From Cercis canadensis (lineage: Eukaryota; Streptophyta; Magnoliopsida; Fabales; Fabaceae): DNA of 64,000 nucleotides. Where the stretch lies: positions 124,001 to 188,000 of the forward strand of contig QAOA01001366.1 of the NCBI GenBank assembly GCA_003255065.1. Reading direction: 5' to 3'. Under the pieces are notes generated by a model. It searched no databases. It was not told the DNA's origin and worked only from the letters and a program-made list of their open reading frames with translations. Each line of letters opens with the position of its first letter. The first letter of the stretch is position 1. This document shows positions 49,556-62,400 of this stretch, in pieces. The translations under genes and the position numbers were made by a program.

Positions 49556-52500
49556 ACTCATAGATGAATGCTCATGATCCCATTCCTTTGTAGCTTGCCG
49601 CAGTGTATTCACACTGTTCATATACATAGTATATAGTGTTAGCTTCCCTTTACATACTTTAATTCTCTCTTTCTCTTCCTCTCTCACTCTCACTCTCAAG
49701 AGTCATGTATTAGAGTTTGTGTAATGGAAGACAGACAGCAGTGTGGTACTCACAGCATTAAATGAATATTTCTGACTTGCTGCATCTCATATATATATAT
49801 ATATATATATATTCTACTTGATGTTAAATATACCTATGAGAATTTTGTCAGACACGTGAGAGATGGTGTCTGTAATTTCACATATGCTATATAGTCGCCT
49901 TGCCTCCTTGGGTGAGTAGTTGCAAGTTACCAATATGAATAGTGAAGGCCTTAATGGGAGAAGATAGGTTTGGCAAGACTACTGTTCCACTAAGAGTGAT
50001 CTTTCATTATGAAAGGAATTGATAGGACTTGATGGTTTCTTGCTTCACTAGCTCAGTTAGGAGAGGAGGTGCAAAGTACGTAACTAGGAAATGGAGAGTA
50101 TAGTGGCAGGATGGCCCTATCAACTTAAATTGCAGCTAGTTTAACATGTAAAGTAGGATTGGGTCAGCTTACTCTGCATATGTGGTTGAACAATTGAAGA
50201 AGGGTTTAATGATGGACACATGAATTCTTACCTAGCTTTCTGAGTTGGTGATTTGTCTCAATAGGATTCTGCAATGAAAAATGCTTTACATATGTGAAAT
50301 AGTGTGAAAGATCTAATTAATCTATAAAAAAATATTTAAGTAAGTTTAGTTAAACGTAGATGCTCAATATGATCCTATGAAGATAACTATTGTATAAGCA
50401 ACATTGCTCTTCTCTAATTTTAATTTTTTCGAAATATGCATAAAAAAAAAATTAGCATTTACAAATCATTTAACAGTAATGCTACTATACCTACATGAAT
50501 TTTTATATTTACAATTTTGCAAAGCATCATTTCATTTTGAGTTTAAGTGGCCTCATTTAAACCTTTTTTCTTTGTTTAACTTAGACCAATCTATACAGTT
50601 ACACTCAATTATAAATATAAGAGTTATGTAAAGTAGCATTATTAAGAGAAGAATTGAGCTTAGAACCTATATAATAACTGGAAAAAAAAAAAACTAAAAT
50701 AATAAAGTACTATGTCCTTGGAAGATTGCTTGAATTAGGGGAAACTAGAATTAGGCATTTCGACTTTTAGTGTATGCGTTTGCGTGTGTGTCTATACTTA
50801 AGCAGCAAATGTACCAAGAAGAATAAGTGGACTAATACCTAACTTTCATGATTGTTAATTGTTAGATCTTATTATTTTTTCTATATCTTATTTTATTTGA
50901 TCAGTCAATTATAGAAGAATCAATATATATATAGCTCTAGATGCTTCAAGGGCAAAAAAAAAAAAAAANAAAAAAAAAAAAAAAAAGTTTACGCAAGGTA
51001 GAGTTAGCAAAAAGTCTAGTTCATTAAAAACCGTTGATGAGATTGTACCCGTTGCAATTGAAGAGGTTTGGAATAAGTCTATATCATGTGATTGGAATGT
51101 ACCTATTTGATAAAACTTTATTCACGAGGTACATTACGATTCTATCCCGTAACTTCAGATGACAAGCCGTAGATTGGTGATTATGAGCCATTGATTGAAA
51201 TGTTAAACTATATATAAATAAGTAATTAAGCACTTTATATGGCTTATCCCCATTAAGGGTGTGTTGATTATTTTGACATTTTTTCCTTTTATCAAAGATA
51301 AAATATATTATATTATTTAAGGGAAATTGTGATTAAGTACTCATCGCCCATGATCTATTACACCTAATTGCAATTTCATCCTGAACTTTTAATTTGAACA
51401 TATTACTCCCAATTTATTTGTATCGTTTACACCTAAGTGGCCATGTATCAAACTTTTAAGGTTTGGGAGGTTTTCTGGACTTAGAATGAAATCCTAGCAT
51501 GGCATGTTTGCTTTGTTGTGGTTGTACTGTTGATTACAGTGGTATTATTAATGACTTAAATGTCAATTCTTTCCCATAAATGAGTTTTTTTAAAAATAAA
51601 TGTAAATACTAATATACATTGTAATGTTTCCTATCCTGAAAAAAAAAAAAACTCATAAATTATCTATAGGAGACTTAGTAAAATGACCTAGTATTCTTAA
51701 TCATTCCTTAAAATTGTAATAAAGTCTCACAAATTTACATGCAATTAATAAGCAACACACAATCAAATAGTTTGTGATCAAGTAATATTTAAATCTTACT
51801 CAAAGCGGCTTGCAAATTCTTTGTTCGAACTTGAAGTCTTAATTAACCTTTTTCTTATGAAACTCATATTTTTACCACATCAAGATTTGTAAATGGTTAT
51901 GTTTAAAAAGTTTGTTAATTTATCATTGCTCTCCCTCCCCTCCATTATATATATCCTTGGCTATCATAATCATTGCTGTAGCTTGACAGTATCGGACCAT
52001 AATCTTCTGAAAAGAAATAAATTATGGATGACAAATAGTTAAGAGTACTTGATTGATGATGATGTATTTTATTTAGACAGAAATCCATAATCTAACTAAG
52101 AGTTGCATCAAATCTAGCGTGCCTGAATCAAGGATTTCTTCGTATCTTCTGTGAAACTTTTGCTTGTTTAATATGTTCTTCAAATTTTTGAATACATAAT
52201 TTTTCCTTCATAGATTTCTTGTGTGTGCTAAGAAAATAAGTAGGGAACTAATACTGCATATACACCTGAATATTTATACTTCTTTTACATATTCACACAC
52301 ATGGCAATGTTAAGTTTTACTGAATCCACTCTAAATCTTCTTAAAATTTTTTTCTGAGAGGTGTAAAAGTATCTTTATTCCAAGCAACATTCACATAGTT
52401 GTTATCACCCCACAATCATACACACACACACCAGCTTATCGATCCCACACATCAGTAAAATAAATATTTTTCTTTTTAGTTTAGTTTAATAATATACCAT

Positions 52501-55500
52501 AACACTATATAAATAATATACCATAACACTGTATATAAAAAAAAAAACCATAAAAGTTTACCAAAAAGAACCATAAAGTTAGCATCCCATATTAATATTT
52601 CACTATAAGGATAAGTTTATTTATAATTGTTACTTTTGAAAACTTGCAATTAAAGATCAATATTGCTTTCAAAACCTAATTTTAGAATGTAAAAATAACA
52701 CAAGCACATACAATATAATTGGTTCAAGAATAGCTCTCAAAATATTAAGATCTCATGTTTGTATTATAATTCTCCCAACTAAAAAGTATAGTTTTTTTCT
52801 ATCCACCAATAAAATAAATACTGTAAAAGTAAAATTTATTTATAAATATGCAAATGTGTACTAGTGAAACTATACAAACTCAAGTTATTTCAGCTAATAA
52901 GAATTAAAGTACTTTACTTGTAAGGCTTAGGTTCGACTCTTATTGTTAATAATCCCCGTTAAGTAAAACATTTGTAAGTATCACTGTAAATTTTTGATGA
53001 AGTATGTGACATACTCTAACCTTGGAATGACTATCCTCATCTCACCTTAAACTTTTTTTTATACTAAAATACAATTGTAATGATAAGTGCACAAGTAGCT
53101 TATGCAACTTTTGTACGTAGGTTAGAGAGACACAGAAGATCAAATTATTATGGATTTAGGATTACCACAATCAACGGAACTAACAAAAGATTCATTCAAA
53201 ACCATCTTAATTTCATGAATGAATCATTGAGTGTTCCCTTGTTTGTTATCATGTCGCCATACATGCTTTCAATGAGACCATAATTTTGAACACTTTAACA
53301 GTTTCCTTGTCGTCTTCTTTTATTCATTCTATATAATAGTAATAATTATTATTATTACCATTTCCAACTAGAAGCATTTAATATTGTGTTAAACACCGAC
53401 TTCAAACGTCGTTTTACACGTCTTTATCTTAGGGTGTGAAAACCACTTCGTACAGTTAGCATTGACACTGCATGTCTAGACACTTAAATTCAATTGGTAA
53501 GAGAGATCTGGAGAGAGGGAGGCTTTTTTTCTATGTATTTTTTCTTGTTCTTGCCTTTATGTTTTCTTTTTTTTTCAATCAATTGCACTCAGTGACTCAG
53601 ACCTTACTAAGATACTACGATTTTTTTTTTAACAAAAATTCATTTTTTAATTTTGACCACTATTATTGAGTCATAACATATGTCGTTTTCACTCCTACTG
53701 ATTTGTCCATTTTTTCATAAAAATAATTTCATTTCTCTCTTTCAGTAACCCTAACCTTGTATAGGAATCAGAGAGAGAGAGAGAGAGAGAGAAAGAGATA
53801 TTTAAGCTGATCATATAGTCCATGAGTTGAATTATTATATGTAACCGAATATATAGATATACTCATACTAGTGCATGGGATGGAATTGAGATTGCCTTTT
53901 CCAATTGTCAAACCTCGATATTTTAATAAAAATATAGTGTGATCATTGGAAGAAGTGCGATCTGCACAAAAAAAAAAAGGAAAGGGTCAAAGGTGCTCGA
54001 GTGAGNTGCACAAAAAAAAAAGGAAAGGGTCAAAGGTGCTCGAGTGAGAGCTAAGAATCACAGAGAAAGACAAATCCAACAGGGATTATCTCTGTGAGAG
54101 ACGAACCCTAACAACCAAGTCAAAGGGACAGTGGTTAGCCTTCAACAATTAAGTTTTTTTTTTTTTTATTTAATGGAGCCTTCAATAGTTCAATGATTAA
54201 GTTAGTGGAGAAGATAAGTTAGGGTTTCTAAAAAAAGAAAATCTTATAAAACAATGTTATATGTTTATATACATCAATTAATCTTTAGAATTCATGCTGA
54301 TAACCAGAAAAAGATAATAGAGTAAATGGTGATTTGAGTCCTTAAAAGATACTATAAAAATTACTTAAGTTTTTAAAATATCTTTTATATTATTTGAGTC
54401 CCTGAAAATTTAAAAAGCTAATAAATTAAATCTTTTTAAAAACCCAAATGATAGTAAAAATGATCATTTTAATTGATTTTTAAAATTTTTAAGAACTGAT
54501 AAAAAAAAAATCTTTTAAATATCCAAATAATTTTTGTTGCACTTCAGTAAAATGCTCCTTTTTGGTTGTTAGACTACAAGCTCTTCATGTTGACTCTCAT
54601 TTCCTCTCTCTTCTTCTCATTTACTGATTTACAACAATATCAAAGTCCTTGACCCAGCTATATTCTCGTAAAGGGTAACACTTTCTTGTTTGTCATTTAT
54701 AATTTTCTATTATTTTATATTTTTTCTTAATAAAACCGTATCAAAACATAAAAAAGAGAGAGAAAAAAATATAATATCGATTTCTTACCTTCTTTTACGT
54801 TTTGTATTTTCTCTCTACATGCATGGCTTATTTACTTGTTAACATTTTAATTTCTACTATTAGTAGTGGGGTGAAACTTGTTTTCCTTTGCAAATTTATT
54901 TACCCTACCCCCTTTTTTTTAAATTTGCTCAATCTTTGCCACTAATCAAGCATGACCAAATATTTCTACTATACCTTAATAGTTGCATTTGCCTAGATTT
55001 TTGTGCTAATTATATTTGATTTGATTTTGCTCCTAACTTGTAAATTATGTGCCATCTGTTTTCACCTACCCTAACGTTTTGTTCAGCTTGCTAGCTTTTG
55101 AAGGAAAATGCTCTCACCACTTGGTGATCCTAAGGAAGCCTTTGATCCCTTTTTTATATTAGGGTTATCAGGTTCTATAAATATTCGACAATTATTGAGG
55201 AAATTACTATATTAACTTAAAATAAAACATTTTTCTTGCGAGTATGGCTATGCAATTGTACTTGTCCTGTACATTACACAGATTACCCGTACATTACACA
55301 GATTTGTAACTAGTTAGTATCTTTATCATTGCAGGGTTTTTGGACTAGAATTCATTAATTAGCTTCCTAAAGCCCATCTTGGAGTTTCTCTTGATTCAAC
55401 CCCATAATTATCTCCATTTCTCAACTAACTTATAAAATTTCCCACAAAGGGAACCCAAACATAAGGAGGAGTTATGTTTTCTACATACACACAATTCTGC

Positions 55501-57900
55501 ACATCTTCTACTCATTCGCATATATAGTAATTTTAATTAGAGCACAAAATTGGACTACTCAAACGCTTTCTTATATAACTCAGATTCTCTGCACTTCCTA
55601 TACTTGGAGTGCAAATATTATTATTCACTAAGGAATAGAATCCACTATAGCTGCATTCTCTTCTTGATTAGTATTGCATGATCAAGAGTCAAGATTGCAA
55701 GTGCTTCATATGGGGGTGATAACTGATAAGACATCAAATAAAACCAAAAGAATAAGAAAAAATAAAGAAAGAAATAACCCTTTCATGTTTTACTACCTTC
55801 CAAAATTCCACATCTATATCAACAAACTTGGTAAACTATTTTAATAGAGTTGGGAAGTGAGAAAAGATTGTTAGCAGTTTACAAGTTATATAACCAAATT
55901 GGACTAATAAAATAATCAAATTGAATTTAAGGGATTACTTTTGTTTTTCCTTTGGTCAAGATCATTGTCATTCTCAAGCCCATTATTGTCACGTTGCCCT
56001 CTTGGGCTTGGTTGGCCTTCTTGCATTACCTGTTCTAGACGTAACCCAGCAAGAATTTTAAGTGGGGTTCAACTTCAAGAGACCTGAAATCAGTTATACA
56101 CCCATTGTTATATAACAACTATATTTTTTCATCACATCCATTAGTTTATTGTAGCTTTCTAGTTTTTTTTTCAGTGTCTTTTTTTCTAGATTTAGAACCC
56201 AGCAATAATTTTCCAAAAAAAAAAAAAAGGGTGCAAGTAAGGTCATGATTGAACTATTTATACATTTTGTGGAATTCTTTTGGGTCAATCTAGAAAAAAA
56301 AAAGTACAAATTTATAAAATACAATATTAGCCAAGCATGATTATTCCGAATTTATGGGGTCAAAGAGGTAGTAGAGGGCCATGTCTGTAAGAGAGAAATT
56401 TGAAGCAGAAACTAGAGATTTTCAATTCCTGAAAGTGAGGCTCCTTTGAACGTTGGTTATGAAAAAGTGACATATGTGTCTCTATTTCTTGTAGAATTGA
56501 CCTTCCCTTTTGTATCTTCCCACACAAAGTAATGGCTTACCACTAAACCAACACCGACCAACTCTAGAAACTGCAATTTTGCCGTCCATTTTCAATCACA
56601 TCATCACCAATCACTTAAATTATTAATTCCTTAGACCGTTATAAAAGAAAGCAGAATTCAAAAGCTGCATTCAAACTATTTTGGCCAAGTTGGCCATTCC
56701 CCATGAAGTTTTGTACAAAATAGCAGCAGAGAAAGATTGCTATGTTAGTGATGCAAGCAAGGAGCGGAAAGCAATAGTCCGTGAATAAAGGAAAGCAATG
56801 CTTTGTCAGAATATTGAATTATTGTGCATTCCACCATTGCAAGCTTTCAATCATTTCTTTGACTCATACCCAATTAATGCTTCTCATGTTCTTTTTACAT
56901 TTGGGTCATAAAAAGAATTTGATTTGAGTTAACAAGTCAATTTACTAGCTGAAGGATTTGATTTCCTTCTCATTCTTAATTATTATAGTTTACATTGTTT
57001 CTAGAAGAATAGGATTCCTCTGACACATTTTACCAATTGGAATTAAATTCCCTGTAGAAAGATGACTACATTAATTTCAATTATTGACTAAGAATCTTTC
57101 TTGTCAGAACTCAGAAGAACAGCAACCAAACCCTCTTAAAATTCAATGTTCTTCCTTTTTTCTTTGGCTGAGAATTTCACTTTAAGATAATCCAAACAAA
57201 ATGTTGGATAATTAAGTCCAAATGTTATACAAGAATGATGATAAATTTTTATCAAGAATTAACATATTGTTTAACAAAATAATGAAAATTTACGTACCAT
57301 TAGTACTTAATAAAAAAAAAAAAAAAAGACTTCACAACTTATATGCATAGAATCCAACTTGTCAAAGCTCTGCAGTGCAGACAAAGTTGAGGCATCTCAA
57401 TGCATACAACTCAACAATTTGAAAGGGGGGGAGGGAAGCTGAGAGAAAGGCAAAATATGGAAACAAGTTGTAATAAGTTAGTACACATATTTAGCTATTC
57501 CGATGAAATAAACAAATACAAGCCAGTAACTACTTNGAAAGGCAAAATTTGGAAACAAGTTGTAATAAGTTAGTACACATATTTAGCTATTCCGATGAAA
57601 TAAACAAATACAAGCCAGTAACTACTTCTGCAGAAGTAAAAGAAAGAAGCAAAGAATATGATCATTAATTGATGCAACAATTTTAAGCTCAGACATAAAT
57701 AATGATAAAACTTAAACCAAAATGGCATGAAGCCAAATAGCAGTTTTCATTATCTCCACTCTCCAGCAGTATGCAAGGATAGCCAAAAGGGGAAAAAAAA
57801 TTAACAATCATGTAATGCGAAGATAGGCTCAGCAGATATCTGTACAAAATAAACAGTCACTCATTCCAACTCTGGGTTTAGTGTATCATCCCCTTGAATG
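49556..57900. other. Long gene-poor region between WRKY and the kinase gene
   Basis: The first 200 bp are WRKY 3' UTR. Simple repeats occur: (TA)n at 49,790-49,811, poly-A around n at 50,969, (GA)n at about 53,770-53,793. Decayed repeat-like DNA lies at 51.3-51.6, 52.9 and 54.3-54.5 kb. Assembly joins with copied flanks occur at 54,004 and 57,536. No supportable gene. Confidence 0.5.
57445..57627. repeat. Duplicated ~91-bp block around a single n (assembly join)
   Basis: Bases 57445-57535 recur at 57537-57627 with about one difference, split by one n at 57536. Same pattern as the blocks at 5.8-6.2, 21.5-21.7 and 22.4-22.8 kb. Confidence 0.75.
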
Positions 57901-58077
57901 ATTTTCCCTTCATTCTCTTCCAAATGGACTCATCTGATCTGATACTTCTCTCAGATTCAGAAAAATAATTATCAAAAAAAGACAAACTTGGTGATAATTG
58001 GTATTGATTGGTTACTGGAAAGAGTATGGGTGCAAAAGACAATTGTACACCCAGGCCTAGTCATGTGCTTGTCAGTC

Positions 58078-61000
58078 CTATCCTTGAGTTGTTTCTGATA
58101 CATGGATTTCAGAATCCCCCACCTTCTGTTCTGCTTCAGATGGACCAGAAATGTCCTTCATGGATTCGATTTCCATGCTGGTTGTGCGGCTCTTTCTATT
58201 CCTTCGATCCTGAAAGCAATAACATACATCAGTTATTTACTTTAATCATAAGTCAAGCATGGCCACCTTAAAAGGACCCTCAATTAATGTCAACAGATAT
58301 ACTTTAACATTTGGTATAAAATCAGGAAAAGCTTGCGCTAACATCATACAAAAGAAACATCCAGAGTCATTCTCAACAGTGAGACACTACCCATTCTACA
58401 AATTATCCACTTGAAAATATTATGCACCATATAATTATATAAGTAAAAACTATACAGCGACAGCGTAACTAAAGCACAAGTAAATCATGCTCCTGCTAGT
58501 CCTTAAGCAACAGTGAAATGTGCACAGAGAGCATATTGACTAGCTTCTGAGTTGAAAGTAGATATGGGCAGAAGAAAATAAAGCAAAGATAACTTTTCCC
58601 TGCAGAGTTGTCATCCATTATCCAATATGTCAATTATTCTAGTTGATGGTATATCAAGCAACATGTACATAAAGAAATGTAACAAAAGAGAATGCACATA
58701 GAACTAATATATGAGAACGTAAGATATGGAGATGAGAACCTCTCGGAATGGATATTCATCTGCTTCGAGCATCCTCACAACCTGACTCATTTTGGGTCTC
58801 TTGTCTGCATCAGGATCAACACACCTAAGTGCAACCAGAAGGGAACGCTTTAAAGCACGTGTTGGGGGTTTAACTTCAAGACTTGGGTCCACAACTTCCT
58901 CTGCTCTTCTTGTGCCCACCATCACCTTCAGCCATTCGACAAGATTAACCTGTAATGAGGATAAAAAAATACACAACAGCTATGTCAAAGGGGGACAATC
59001 ATTTCTGTTGGAAGACAGTTAAAACTGGCAAGCTGGCAGTCAGTATTCATAAGCATTTAGCACCTCATTAGCAGGACGTGCATAGTCTACCGGGTCCCTT
59101 CCGGTAACTGCTTCTAGCAAGAGGACACCAAAGCTGTAAATGTCACTCTTCTCATTCAACAGGCCAGTATTAGCATATTCTGGTGCCACATAACTGAAAA
59201 TTCAAAACAGAAGTAAGTTTCCAAGTGCCCAATTCTTTTAATCTAATAAAAGGAAACAGAATGCATTATTTTGTATACCCAAATGTTCCCATTACTCTAG
59301 TGGTTATGTGACTTTCTCCTGAACCCAAAAGTTTGGCCAATCCAAAATCAGAAACCTTGGCATTGAACTCATTATCAATCAGAATGTTGCTCGACTTTAT
59401 GTCCCGATGAACAACTTTAGGTTCTATTGCTTCATGTAAGTAAGCAAGCCTGCCACCAGTCACAATAAAATATTTTAGCTTCCAATATAACTGAAATCCA
59501 GCACAGGATGATAAATTCCATGGACTTTGAAATTCATAACAAATTTGAAACTGGGTTGTGAGAAAAGTGGAAACAATCAACGAAAAATTTGATAACTAAC
59601 TCAGCTAGTAAAATCCTAATACCATAGCCAAACTTGGGATTACATCCTGTCCTAACTAAGCTTATGGGGTTTAATGTGTAATCCAATGGGAAAGAGTATA
59701 TAAGAAAAAGGGGCCTCAAATGGATACCAAAATACTTATATCTATGAAGGTTATCATCTAACTTTATCATGAAACATGGAATGAACAGTCAATAACATTG
59801 TAATATTTCAATGTACACAAAATAGCAATGATATTGATTTAACGAAAAACAGCAGAAAGAAAGAGGCCAAGTAAAGTTGTTTATGATGATCACCATCCAG
59901 AGTAGAGGGTTTAAAGATTATCATGTTTAGTAATTTGGCATCAAATGCAATATGATAACCATGGTTAATTCTTTTGAGTTGCAAGTTACTTACGCTTTTG
60001 CTGTGCCAAGTATAACTTTCATGCGGGCCTCCCAGGCAAGTGTCCCATGTTGGCGCATAGCCCCATGTAACCACTGTTCTAAGTTACCATTATTCACATA
60101 TTCATACACCAGCAGCCTGCATAGCAATTAGAGAGTACATCAATTATGGAGGTGTGAAATAATATAAAATAAAGAAACAACTTTTCTCCTATTTGGGACC
60201 ACAAAGAAATTAGTCATCATGAACTAAAAAACTCGAGCAACTTTTGAGCATAGAAGAGATAGTAAGGTCATGTAATAGCATGATTGCATTATATAAAATG
60301 GCTAATATTGTAAAGAAGATTAAGATAACAAATTTTTTACCTGTGAACTCCTTCTACGCAATATCCAAGCAGTCGAACAAGATTTTTGTGTCGAACATGA
60401 CCTATGGCCTCCACTTCCACCCTAAATTCTTTCTCTGCTTGTCCCCTGTAAACTCAATTCAGAATACAATTATCAGGCAAGATTGAATAAAGTGATTGTT
60501 CACATAAAAGATAATGTTAACCAGAAGCCCGGGTTAATAAAATTAAGATACTATAGATAGTTTAAAGTATCCTTACAAGTTATTCAGAAGTTTCTTCACT
60601 GCCACCTCAGTTCCATTGATCAGTCTGCCCTTATAAACAACCCCATATCCACCTTCACCAAGCACATTCTCCGCTGAGAAACGGTTGGTTGCAAGTTGCA
60701 GATCCCTAAGTGTAAACCAGTGGCCCCATCCAAGATGAGAAAATTCTGGCAAGCCAATTAGAGGAGAGGCAGTCACAAGCCCTCCATATGACAATGTAGA
60801 CTGCTTCTTAACAGTCCCAGAGCTTCCTTCTTCCCCTGACATTGAACTACCTACCCTCTCGTGATGATAAATTGAGCTGCACTGACTGATATTGTCAGGA
60901 TCACTGGATTTGCTTATACCCAAATGAGCTAACGTCTTCTCCGAATTCTTGTCACTTGACTTGTCATGACCAGGAATATATACATTTTCTGGGTGATCAT

Positions 61001-61241
61001 GAGAATCCTGCACCCCAACTTTGTCAACCTTGATATCTTTTGAGACATTTGGTATTTGGGATAGACAGTACTTGTCCAGAGATCTCCTAGACTTCCTCCG
61101 AAACATCACCCATATAGATAATATACAAAGAATAAACACAATAAATGCACCAACACCTATGCCAATCAAAACCCATAGTTTCAAACCCAAAAATGACGTC
61201 TTCTTCGACAATTCCACATTCAAAGAACTATTAGATGGCAT
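58078..61241 (-). CDS. Receptor-like serine/threonine kinase (At3g17420/At5g18500 type), 511 aa, seven exons
   Basis: Minus-strand exons are 61241-60577, 60445-60341, 60116-59994, 59449-59279, 59193-59064, 58949-58740 and 58209-58078 (1536 nt, all in phase). There is no signal peptide and almost no ectodomain. After about 21 residues comes one membrane span ([19 protein letters not shown]) and a basic stop-transfer MFRRKSRR. A Ser-rich juxtamembrane region leads to the family motif [19 protein letters not shown]. The kinase is complete: GEGGYG (195-200), the VAVKK Lys 216, HRDIKSSN (312-319), DFGLAK (332-337), GTFGYVAPEY and SDIYSFGV. The RD motif implies an activation-loop-regulated, active enzyme. 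The tail after PFRE is short and polar. This architecture matches the TMK-like/PERK-related group of At2g42960, At3g17420 and At5g18500. Substrate and ligand are unknown. Confidence 0.95.
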
Positions 61242-62400
61242 AATTGGATGCTACAAGTCAATCAATTTTGTCCTCCAGGTTCTTCCACTAGTGGAGATTA
61301 AGGCATTCCCACCTAAGTACAAGAATCAAGTTAAGCACTTGGCTTGGAAATACACATCTGAACATTCTAATTCACAGCCAACCTTTCAGTTTTTGCAGTC
61401 AATTTCCATAAACAAAAACGAAAATCAGCAAGTAAACTAACTACTAATTGCAGCTTTATCGTGATTTAAGACAATTCCATACTCAGAAAATTTCAATCTG
61501 CTGAATTTATAAATCTTAGATTGTCTGCTTAACTGGCATATGATTGGAAGAATAGACGCGTATGCGAGACAATTGAGGAAGACTGCAGGAATCCAGTTGT
61601 TCCAAAACAAAAAGGAATGTACTAATTCAAATAATCAACAAATCAGAAACCCATTTGCGTCTATGTCACTCTAATCAGAAAAGGCAAATAGAATTCAAAA
61701 TTTATTGGGAAAGTGACCACATATCCATTAGCCCAACATTTATAATCACAAACACAAATCCATAAGAAAAGCAAACTCAGAAAGCATCACTTATAATCCA
61801 AGCAAACCAAAGATAAAGCGAAATGTGAATTATCCAAAAAGTGGTTCAGAAAGACAAAGCATTTACCTTTGTATTGATCTAAGCTAGCCTCCTTGATCTT
61901 CTACCTTTTGCACCCAAAGAAGCAAGATAAGACCTTCCTTTTGAACAGAAAGAGACCCAATGAACATAGATAGGCGCAGAAATAGCTGAGCAAACACAAA
62001 CCCTACAAAACCCAGATGTTACAAGAGATGCAGCTGCAGAAGAGCAGTTAACAAGTGGGGATTGTGGCCTCAAGTGGGCCAAAACGAACTCAGGGGAAGG
62101 TATTAAAAAAAATGGAGGGGAATGACAGACAAAAATATTTATTTTTCAAGGGAAAATGCAGAGAGAGCGAAAAAGGGAGAGAGAGTAAATATGGCTAGAT
62201 TTTAGAGAAGAGAAAAGCAAAGGTGGGTAAAATGGTTGGTGGGTATGGTGCTTGACGTTGACGAGGAGAGCGGGACCTCAGCAAGCTGGAAAGGAAGCTT
62301 GGTTTACAATGGAGGAAACCAGAAGGGAAGAGAGAGAAATAGTAAAGGAAAAGCAAAAATGAGATGAAATGAACAAAGGAAGCATTTATAGCTGGTAGCA
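61242..62400 (-). promoter_or_regulatory. 5' leader with intron and promoter of the receptor-like kinase gene
   Basis: On the minus strand a donor (CAAAG then GTAAAT, exon end at 61867) and an acceptor (TTGTAG, exon start at 61250) define a likely 616-bp 5' UTR intron that ends 9 nt before the ATG. The leader exon is C/T- and GA-rich upstream to about 62.3 kb. The transcription start was not pinned down. Confidence 0.5.

Noticed and set aside
52860-52960. Possible SINE with GGTTCGACTCTTA
   Set aside because: A lone B-box-like match without a convincing A box or ends. Too weak to list as an element.
54310-54550. A/T-rich block with GATTTGAGTCC text, MITE-like in appearance
   Set aside because: The two sides do not pair well as inverted repeats and no target duplication is visible.
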